DNA of 5,409 nucleotides from Desulfocicer vacuolatum DSM 3385 (lineage in GTDB: Bacteria > Desulfobacterota > Desulfobacteria > Desulfobacterales > SURF-7). The DNA lies in assembly GCA_945870015.1 (NCBI GenBank), contig CAMBQS010000262.1, positions 1-5,409 of the forward strand, written 5' to 3'. The notes under the pieces are model-generated. The model searched no databases and was not told the DNA's origin. It saw nothing but the letters and a program-made list of their open reading frames with translations. Positions within the stretch are counted from its first letter, which is position 1; every line of letters starts with the position of its first letter. The position numbers and the translations under genes were made by a program. Positions 1 to 5,409 of the stretch are shown one piece after another.

Positions 1-1
1 A

Positions 2-994
2 ATGATATCCCATGCCGGTAAAAAAGATTTCAGGTCTGAGGTGTTTATCGGGAACAGCCCTGAAATTCTGAACATATTGAATATCATAAATAAAGTTGCC
101 GATGAAGATGCGACCATTCTCATAACCGGTGAAAGCGGAACCGGAAAAGAGATCGTCGCGAAAGAGGTTCATAAAAAAAGCAGACGACGAACAGAACCAC
201 TCATCACTGTTAACTGTGGAGCCATCCCCTTTGAGCTGTTGGAAAGTGAACTATTCGGGCATGAAAAGGGTGCGTTTACAGGGGCTCATCGTGAACGAAT
301 CGGTCGTTTTGAATTGGCGGATAACGGGACGATTTTTCTCGATGAGATTGGTGATGTTCGTCCTGAAATACAAGTCAAACTGCTCCGGGTATTACAAGAA
401 CACAGCTTTGAACGAATTGGGAGCGCCCAAACAACTACCGTCAATATCAGAATTATTGCCGCTACAAACAAAAATCTTGATCACTCCATTGCAGAAGGAA
501 TGTTCCGTGAAGATCTTTTCTATCGATTGAGTGTGATACCCATCAAAATGCCTCCGCTTCGTGATCGGAAGTCCGACATTCCTCTTTTAGTGAACCACTT
601 TCTTGAAAAGTTTCAAGCAATAAGGAAGACAAAGGAAAAGGAATTTTCAAACGAAGCCCTGGATGTACTGATTCAGTACGACTGGCCGGGAAATATCAGA
701 GAGCTTGAAAATCTGATTGAACGACTTTCTGTTCTTGTGGATAAAAGTGTTTTCGATGTATCGGATCTGCCTGAAAACTTTTTACAAAAAAAACAAGAGG
801 GATTTGAAAAATCCGCAGCTCGGTTAAAAAAGGATATTGGATTTAATGATGCTGTTGAACAATACCAGCAGCACCTTATTCTTCAGGCACTTAAAACTAC
901 AGATGGAGTGAAATCAAAAGCTGCAGAATTATTAAAAATGAATCGAACCACGCTGGTTGAAAAAATTAAAAAAATGAACCTGCCACAAAATTAA
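2..994 (+). CDS. FleQ/FlrA-like sigma-54-dependent flagellar activator, probably 5'-truncated
   Basis: This is a bacterial enhancer-binding protein that would use ATP hydrolysis to open sigma-54 RNA polymerase complexes. The visible 330 residues hold a complete AAA+ domain: Walker A GESGTGKE at 43-50, the sigma-54 contact loop GAFTGA at 90-95, Walker B TIFLDE at 110-115, arginine-finger region FREDLFYR at 168-175 and sensor II WPGNIRELE at 218-226. A Fis-type helix-turn-helix lies at about 280-325. Its recognition segment, RTTLVEKIKKM, resembles FleQ and FlrA, which is why I favour a flagellar master regulator over NtrC or PilR. FleQ-type proteins normally have an N-terminal receiver-like domain of roughly 130-150 residues. 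Here the reading frame meets the window edge one base before the first ATG, and no ribosome binding site is visible, so the gene most likely continues to the left. A short form without that domain cannot be excluded. No convincing terminator follows the TAA stop. Confidence 0.88.
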   Translation: MISHAGKKDFRSEVFIGNSPEILNILNIINKVADEDATILITGESGTGKEIVAKEVHKKSRRRTEPLITVNCGAIPFELLESELFGHEKGAFTGAHRERIGRFELADNGTIFLDEIGDVRPEIQVKLLRVLQEHSFERIGSAQTTTVNIRIIAATNKNLDHSIAEGMFREDLFYRLSVIPIKMPPLRDRKSDIPLLVNHFLEKFQAIRKTKEKEFSNEALDVLIQYDWPGNIRELENLIERLSVLVDKSVFDVSDLPENFLQKKQEGFEKSAARLKKDIGFNDAVEQYQQHLILQALKTTDGVKSKAAELLKMNRTTLVEKIKKMNLPQN

Positions 995-1211
995 CGTAAA
1001 TATGCTGCCAAAAAAACAGGCGCCAAATTCTTGACTGTTTTAACAGAACATCCTCATAATTTCCACACCCTCTTCTACTTATAGGTAGACATATGCATTA
1101 CCGAACCCTATCCTCAAACCAATTCAAAAATTTTTATGATTTCAGGATGTGAACCCCTCTGGTTACAGCCTTAAATCAATTACCCTATTTTTATTCGGCC
1201 GCCAATACTGT

Positions 1212-1227
1212 TGGCACGCTGCTTGCA
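1212..1227 (+). promoter_or_regulatory. Sigma-54 (RpoN) promoter of the TPR-regulator operon
   Basis: TGGCACGCTGCTTGCA matches the sigma-54 consensus TGGCACG-N4-TTGCA at every defined position. The invariant GG (1213-1214) and GC (1225-1226) are exactly 10 bases apart. Transcription would start near 1238, about 115 bases before the TPR gene. The activator is likely to be the FleQ/FlrA-like protein encoded just upstream, by analogy with FlrA or FleQ acting on the operon of the second flagellar activator; this is inferred. Confidence 0.88.
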
Positions 1228-1344
1228 AATCTACTCCAAAAAACACAACCGATTATTCTATATCAACATCCTGATACGAGTCTTACAATCATCGAAATAC
1301 AGTAAAATGCATTTATGGAATTGATCATTCCTTACTTACATATC

Positions 1345-1350
1345 GAAAGG
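1345..1350 (+). promoter_or_regulatory. Ribosome binding site deciding the TPR gene start
   Basis: GAAAGG lies 2 bases before the ATG at 1353 and 5 bases before the adjacent in-frame ATG at 1356. The spacing favours the second ATG as the main start. Confidence 0.6.
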
Positions 1351-1355
1351 TTATG

Positions 1356-3899
1356 ATGTATTTAATTTTTAATCAATACCGGCTGCTCCTGGTTCCGATT
1401 ACACAGGGAATGCTGTTAATCGCGCAGCTTGTTGCATTTTCCAACCTTGGTTTTGCAGCCACTCGTCAAAATGTTATCAATCAAATCCGGCTTCAGAATA
1501 CCCCGCAGCGGATATACCTTAATCTCAACCGGAAATCACTCTACAAAATCATTCATGTTGATAAAAATGAAATGATCATCGCTTTTAAGGATGTGGGCAT
1601 TGCGGATAACATTGTAAAAAGGGGTTCCGCTTCCTCTTTTGTTGAAAATATCCGAATGGAAAAACTCCAGGACAATGTAACCATGCTCGTGATAAAAACT
1701 GTCCCGGAATTAATAAAAGCAAATGCGGATTGGGATGATTTGTCCAATACGCTGATTGTCAATTTTCATTTTGAAAAACAGAAACATAAACATAAAAAAA
1801 GAAGGCTTCTGAAAAAGAAGCCAGGTGAAAAACCAACAATCTACCAGAGTAAAAAAGATCTGAGCAAACCAAAGGAGATCCATGAGGAAACCGCTTCAAT
1901 CAACAAAGAAATCATCAAGGAGCCAGCCTCGATAAAAGAGGAAGCCGGACTTGATCCTCCTTCTGATCTCAGTGGCGGCAGCGTCGATGATATATTAATC
2001 GAGTTATCAACCGAAACTTGTGTGACAAAACCGGAATTAAAAAAAGCCTTTGAAGAAGTGAAAAAAGAAGACTGGAAGTCTGCCGAATCTACGTTGACCG
2101 GCTTCCTTGAATCAAACCCAAACGAAACATGCAGGGATTCCACCCATTTTTTAAAAGCTTATTGTACCTATAAGCAAATGGATTCCGATAATGAAGAAAG
2201 CATATTGGAATCCATTTCGATCTGTCAGGAAGCCGTCAATTATTTTCCGGATTCAAAATATCAGCCTTATGGAATGACAATTCTCGGAAAGTTATACCTC
2301 AAACTAAACAGCATTGCAGAAGCAAAAGGTTATTTTAAAATTGTTTTGGACAAGTATCCGCAATACAGGGGCATGCCTGAAATTATTTTTGAACTTGGAA
2401 TTCTGGATGAGAAAAAAAATGATTACCGAAGTGCCATCGAACATTTTGAAAAAATTCTCACAAAATATCCGAAAAGCACTTTGGTAGCAGATGCAAGTCT
2501 TGAACTTGGAAAAACCCTATTCAAAATGAATAATTTTTCAAAGACCATAGAACATCTCAATTTTTTAATCAACGAACACCCACAAAAAATGTATGATTCC
2601 TTTGAAGTGCTGCTATTTATCGGTAACAGTTATTATCATATGGGAAAATATAAGGAGGCCAGAGTAATATTGGAAAAGGTGTTTAATCTTTTTCCGGAAA
2701 TCGATTCAAACCATATTGTACTGACTCGAATCGCAGATATATTAGCGGATGAAAATAAAAATGAAAAAGCGAAAAAATTGTATCAATTGGTGATCGAAAA
2801 ATACCCTGGATCCGATGGATTTGTGATCAGCTCCATCCGGCTTGCCCAATACCTTGAAAAAAGAGAAGACAAGGAAAAAATTTATAAACTCATTATCGAA
2901 GATTATCCGGAAAACCCGATGGCAAATCTGGCCAGACTTCGAATTGCGGAACTCCAAAACAAGGCCGGTGAATATAAGCAATCCATTGCTACCATTAACG
3001 AGCTCTTTCTGGATAATCCCCGGGCGCTGAAACAGGAAGCTCTTTTCCTGAAACAAAATTCTTTTGAATCCTTATTTAAATGGATGATTGAAAAAGGAAA
3101 CTATCCTGAAGTACTGACTCTGTATGAAAGTGATAAACGATCCCTCGACACCTATGAAAATCCAAATATCTTCTCCCTGGTTGGAGAATCTTACTTTCAG
3201 GGGCATCTTTATGAAGGTGCGGCCAAGCTTCTTCTGGAGGCGGAAAATCATACAAGAGATAATAAAAATCCGGATAAATACACGTATATGCTGGGTGTTG
3301 CTCTGCAAGAATCAGGCGAGACAGAAAAAGCGTTGATTCATTTGAATCGATATATCAAAGAACACCCCAAAAGCGAATTTACTTCCGACGCTTTTCGGAG
3401 AATTGCGAGAATTGAAAATCAAAAAAAGAACAGCCAAAAAGCATCTCAACATTTACAATCTGCATTTGACCGGAGTCAGAGTGAAATTGAAAAAGCAGAC
3501 ATTCTGATAGAACATTCGAATGTATACATGAAAAATAATCAATATAATGAAAGCACTACTGCACTGATAAAGGCAATCAACATTTTATCTTCATCACCCA
3601 AAAGTGATAAAGTCATGATATTGACGGCATACAGAGAACTAGGGAAGTTGTATTTGGTTCTTAACGAATTTCTCAAAGCCGCAGATGCTTTTGCCATGGC
3701 CTTAAAATTCTCAGAAGCGGAAGAAGATCAGATTGGTTTAAACTTTTTATTAGGAGAATCCTTTTCAAAGGGCAACCATCTGCAAGAAGCATCCAAGGCC
3801 TATCAAAATGTCGTTTCTTCAGGTGACTCCTTTTGGAGCAAACTTGCAGCAGAAAAACTGAAAGGTCTACAACTTGCCGAAAAGATAAAAAATACATGA
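1356..3899 (+). CDS. Exported AMIN-like/TPR protein of the flagellar locus
   Basis: The product is 847 residues from ATG 1356 (one more from ATG 1353). Residues 1-34 look like a signal peptide: a hydrophobic stretch ending in LGFA-A, a plausible signal peptidase I site, so the protein is probably periplasmic. Residues about 36-140 form a beta-rich region resembling AMIN domains, which in other proteins bind peptidoglycan or cell-envelope parts. A strongly basic patch follows at about 140-157 (KHKHKKRR), then a Lys/Glu-rich, probably disordered linker to about 215. From about 224 to 845 the chain is a run of TPR-like helix pairs, with repeated signatures such as YPKSTLVADASLELGKTLF and HPKSEFTSDAFRRIARIE. 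Such superhelices act as protein-binding scaffolds. No catalytic motif is seen. It overlaps the regulator gene by four bases and follows a sigma-54 promoter, which ties it to flagellar assembly or its control. The layout recalls the Campylobacter flagellar disk protein PflA (signal peptide, beta domain, TPR-like superhelix), but homology is untested. A general cell-envelope TPR protein is the alternative. Confidence 0.85.
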   Translation: MYLIFNQYRLLLVPITQGMLLIAQLVAFSNLGFAATRQNVINQIRLQNTPQRIYLNLNRKSLYKIIHVDKNEMIIAFKDVGIADNIVKRGSASSFVENIRMEKLQDNVTMLVIKTVPELIKANADWDDLSNTLIVNFHFEKQKHKHKKRRLLKKKPGEKPTIYQSKKDLSKPKEIHEETASINKEIIKEPASIKEEAGLDPPSDLSGGSVDDILIELSTETCVTKPELKKAFEEVKKEDWKSAESTLTGFLESNPNETCRDSTHFLKAYCTYKQMDSDNEESILESISICQEAVNYFPDSKYQPYGMTILGKLYLKLNSIAEAKGYFKIVLDKYPQYRGMPEIIFELGILDEKKNDYRSAIEHFEKILTKYPKSTLVADASLELGKTLFKMNNFSKTIEHLNFLINEHPQKMYDSFEVLLFIGNSYYHMGKYKEARVILEKVFNLFPEIDSNHIVLTRIADILADENKNEKAKKLYQLVIEKYPGSDGFVISSIRLAQYLEKREDKEKIYKLIIEDYPENPMANLARLRIAELQNKAGEYKQSIATINELFLDNPRALKQEALFLKQNSFESLFKWMIEKGNYPEVLTLYESDKRSLDTYENPNIFSLVGESYFQGHLYEGAAKLLLEAENHTRDNKNPDKYTYMLGVALQESGETEKALIHLNRYIKEHPKSEFTSDAFRRIARIENQKKNSQKASQHLQSAFDRSQSEIEKADILIEHSNVYMKNNQYNESTTALIKAINILSSSPKSDKVMILTAYRELGKLYLVLNEFLKAADAFAMALKFSEAEEDQIGLNFLLGESFSKGNHLQEASKAYQNVVSSGDSFWSKLAAEKLKGLQLAEKIKNT

Positions 3900-5266
3900 A
3901 CAAACCAAAAATTCTCGTCCTTGAAAAAAATATCCGGGAACGCACCCTCCTTTCCAGTCTATTGGAAAATTGGGGATATTGTGTCACTACGTCCCATGAC
4001 GGATCAGATGCACAGACAAAAATACATTCCGAAGAATTTAATCTGGTTATTTCTGATTTTATGGTACCAGGCGGCGTAAGCGGTGTGGACCTGATTCAAA
4101 GCATACATTCTGCATGTGAAAACACTCGGATTCTATTCATTTCTTCAGAAAATTCGGTAAAAAATGCTGTGGATGCCATGAAAGCCGGAGCAATCGACTA
4201 TCTGGTAAAGCCCGTTGACGACGCTCACATCCAACACATCCTTGAAAAAACGCTGCATAACAATCCAACAGAGAACAATTCTCCATACCGGAAACAAAAT
4301 GGCAAGGTGACGATTGTCACCAAAAATAAAATCATAATGAATCTGCTTGATTTATCAAAGCAGGTAGCCAAAAGCACGGCCTCGGTTTTCATTCAGGGAG
4401 AAAGTGGAACAGGAAAAGAACTGTTTGCCCGTTTTATTCATGACCATAGCAATCGGGAAAAAGGACCCTTTGTGGCTGTAAACTGCGCCGCGCTTCCTGA
4501 GTCACTCCTTGAAAGTGAATTGTTTGGACATGAAAAAGGTTCATTTACCGGGGCGGTATCTCAAAAACCGGGCAAATTTGAACTGGCCGATAAAGGTACA
4601 ATTCTGCTGGATGAAATAACAGAAATGCAGCTCCATCTCCAGTCCAAACTTTTACGAATCATTCAGGAGCATGAGGTGGACCGGGTGGGTGGACTGAAAC
4701 CGGTAAAAATTGATGTCCGTATCATCGCAACCAGCAATCGAAATATTGCCCAGTCGATCAAAGAGGGTAAATTCAGAGAAGACCTGTATTTTCGGTTGAA
4801 TACAATTCCTATCACCATACCGCCACTCAGAAAAAGACCGGAAGATATCGAGCCGTTGGCACTGTTTTTCATTCATAAATATAACCGGGTCGACGGACGA
4901 AATGTCAAAACTTTGACTAAATCTGCTTTAAATATTCTTAAAAATCTGAGACTTAATGGAAACGTCAGAGAACTGGAAAATATTATTCAACGAGCGGTAT
5001 TGCTTTCAGACAATGAAACCATTCAGGAAAAGGATCTTTTTCTTGAAAACCATGAACTGACTTTCCTCGACAACCCTGAAAACATCGAAGAAGCGGCAGT
5101 CAACATGATTGCCGGGCCACTGAAAGATGTTGAAAAAAAGATGATATTCCAGACACTTGACCAAACCAAGGGCAATCGGACACATGCTGCAAAAATACTT
5201 GGGATCAGTGTTCGTACGCTCAGAAACAAATTAAATGAATACCGGGAAATCATGGAAGTCCTTTAG
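3896..5266 (+). CDS. FlrC/FlbD-like sigma-54 response regulator (REC-AAA+-Fis)
   Basis: The product is 456 residues, a normal length for the NtrC family. The receiver domain (1-120) keeps the phosphoacceptor Asp54, Ser83 at the Thr/Ser switch and Lys105, but the usual N-terminal acidic pair is replaced by Glu10-Lys11. The AAA+ domain has Walker A GESGTGKE at 168-175, a variant contact loop GSFTGA at 215-220, Walker B ILLDE at 236-240, the arginine-finger region FREDLYFR at 293-300, and an altered sensor II region RLNGNVREL in place of WPGNVREL at 352-360. The C-terminal Fis-type HTH (about 411-450, GNRTHAAKILGISVRTLRNKL) closely resembles FlrC, FleR and FlbD. It would activate mid-stage flagellar genes, flgB being the obvious neighbour. 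I chose ATG 3896 because it forms an ATGA overlap with the TPR gene stop and gives a receiver that starts normally (MNKPKILVLE). A longer in-frame start at 3833 would add 21 residues unlike any receiver. The Shine-Dalgarno sequence is weak, so translational coupling is likely. Confidence 0.9.
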   Translation: MNKPKILVLEKNIRERTLLSSLLENWGYCVTTSHDGSDAQTKIHSEEFNLVISDFMVPGGVSGVDLIQSIHSACENTRILFISSENSVKNAVDAMKAGAIDYLVKPVDDAHIQHILEKTLHNNPTENNSPYRKQNGKVTIVTKNKIIMNLLDLSKQVAKSTASVFIQGESGTGKELFARFIHDHSNREKGPFVAVNCAALPESLLESELFGHEKGSFTGAVSQKPGKFELADKGTILLDEITEMQLHLQSKLLRIIQEHEVDRVGGLKPVKIDVRIIATSNRNIAQSIKEGKFREDLYFRLNTIPITIPPLRKRPEDIEPLALFFIHKYNRVDGRNVKTLTKSALNILKNLRLNGNVRELENIIQRAVLLSDNETIQEKDLFLENHELTFLDNPENIEEAAVNMIAGPLKDVEKKMIFQTLDQTKGNRTHAAKILGISVRTLRNKLNEYREIMEVL

Positions 5267-5267
5267 G

Positions 5268-5283
5268 CGGCATACTATTTGCT
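5268..5283 (+). promoter_or_regulatory. Probable sigma-54 promoter of flgB
   Basis: CGGCATACTATTTGCT has GG (5269-5270) and GC (5281-5282) exactly 10 bases apart and a full TTGCT in the -12 element. It departs from consensus at the first T and at the last C of TGGCAC. It begins two bases after the regulator stop codon. The predicted start near 5294 would leave only about 13 bases of leader, with the Shine-Dalgarno sequence almost at the 5' end, which is tight but possible. Activator sites would have to lie inside the upstream gene or downstream in flgB. Confidence 0.6.
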
Positions 5284-5294
5284 TTTTACTATAT

Positions 5295-5300
5295 CAGGAG
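5295..5300 (+). promoter_or_regulatory. Ribosome binding site of flgB
   Basis: CAGGAG with a 6-base spacer before ATG 5307 is a good Shine-Dalgarno sequence. It is stronger than those of the two upstream genes and supports the flgB start. Confidence 0.8.
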
Positions 5301-5306
5301 CTGGCT

Positions 5307-5409
5307 ATGAATACGATATATCCTTTTGATCGAACTTATGAACTGCTGGGAAAATCACTCGATATTTCAGCAAGAAGACACAGTCTGATTACTGGCAACC
5401 TCGCCAACA
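5307..5409 (+). CDS. flgB: Flagellar basal-body rod protein FlgB (N-terminal fragment)
   Basis: Only the first 34 codons are inside the window; the gene runs off the right edge. The fragment has the N-terminal amphipathic helix typical of rod and hook proteins. The segment SARRHSLITGNLAN (residues 21-34) matches the FlgB pattern in which R-x-x-x-[IL]-x-x-N-[IL]-A-N leads into the conserved A-D-T-P-G-Y motif expected just past the edge. FlgB is a component of the proximal rod in the periplasm, exported by the flagellar type III system and placed next to FliE. It commonly opens the flgB-flgC-fliE-fliF operon, so those genes may follow. Its start is set by a strong ribosome binding site, and a sigma-54-like promoter sits immediately upstream. 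Confidence 0.88.
   Translation, partial: MNTIYPFDRTYELLGKSLDISARRHSLITGNLAN

Larger units (their letters stand above)
995..1352 (+). other. Intergenic regulatory region between the activator and the TPR gene
   Basis: This 358-base stretch is AT-rich and I see no credible gene in it. It contains a sigma-54 promoter at 1212-1227, an imperfect dyad at 1145-1170 about 80 bases upstream of the predicted start point, a leader of roughly 115 bases with a small dyad at 1317-1331, and the ribosome binding site of the next gene. A short inverted repeat (CTGTT/AACAG, 1035-1046) follows the upstream gene but has too little stem and no T-run to be called a terminator. The length suits a sigma-54 promoter with upstream activator sites. 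Confidence 0.7.

Noticed and set aside
1035..1046. CTGTT-TT-AACAG as a terminator of the upstream activator gene
   Set aside because: The stem is only five base pairs, the spacer two bases is too short for a hairpin loop, and no T-run follows.
1093..1152. Short open frame of 19 codons in the intergenic region
   Set aside because: It has no clear ribosome binding site, no recognisable product, and lies upstream of the sigma-54 promoter.
1315..1356. 13-codon open frame whose TGA overlaps the ATGATG start of the TPR gene
   Set aside because: The overlap is suggestive of a leader peptide, but no Shine-Dalgarno sequence precedes it and the length is within chance.
1841..3308. Several minus-strand open frames inside the TPR gene
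   Set aside because: They are antisense to a well-supported gene, show no domain signature or ribosome binding site, and are expected by chance in Lys/Glu-rich coding sequence.
3833..3895. Longer start for the FlrC-like regulator
   Set aside because: The extra 21 residues lie inside the TPR gene in another frame and do not resemble a receiver; the ATG at 3896 fits the domain start and the ATGA overlap.
4380..4990. DNA-level similarity between the AAA+ segments of the two activator genes as a recent duplication
   Set aside because: Matches cluster at conserved protein motifs and diverge at third codon positions, consistent with old paralogues under protein constraint.
1..5409. CRISPR arrays, tRNA or rRNA genes, insertion sequences and attachment sites
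   Set aside because: I saw no regularly spaced repeats, transposase frames, terminal inverted repeats or RNA gene signatures; nearly all of the window is coding.

Overview
This window is a flagellar regulatory and assembly locus from a Gram-negative, sigma-54-using bacterium with a fairly low GC content (about 40% by eye). The gene order, a FleQ/FlrA-type activator followed by a TPR protein, a FlrC/FlbD-type regulator and flgB, suggests a Desulfobacterota (former deltaproteobacterial) lineage. That assignment is inferred from gene content and style only; no marker gene is present.

Layout, all on the + strand: (1) 2-994, the AAA+ and Fis-type DNA-binding part of a FleQ/FlrA-like sigma-54 activator, probably cut at its 5' end by the window edge. 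(2) 995-1352, a 358-base intergenic region with a near-perfect sigma-54 promoter (1212-1227), candidate dyads and a ribosome binding site. (3) 1356-3899, a large exported protein with a beta-rich AMIN-like N-terminal region, a charged linker and a long TPR superhelix. (4) 3896-5266, a FlrC/FlbD-like response regulator with REC, AAA+ and Fis HTH domains, joined to the TPR gene by an ATGA overlap. (5) A second sigma-54-like promoter (5268-5283) beginning two bases after that stop codon. (6) 5307 to the right edge, the first 34 codons of flgB, the proximal rod protein that often opens the flgBC-fliEFG operon.

Read together this looks like a flagellar transcription cascade. A FleQ/FlrA-like master activator would drive the sigma-54 promoter of the TPR-regulator operon, and the FlrC/FlbD-like protein would then act on sigma-54 promoters such as the one before flgB. 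The most unusual point is the gene between the two activators. In the flrABC/fleQSR arrangement that place belongs to the sensor kinase FlrB/FleS. Here it holds an exported AMIN-like/TPR protein, while the downstream regulator has a receiver domain without the usual acidic pair and an AAA+ domain with altered GAFTGA and WPGN motifs. A regulator controlled by something other than simple phosphorylation, perhaps linked to assembly of a periplasmic flagellar part, is a testable hypothesis and not a conclusion.
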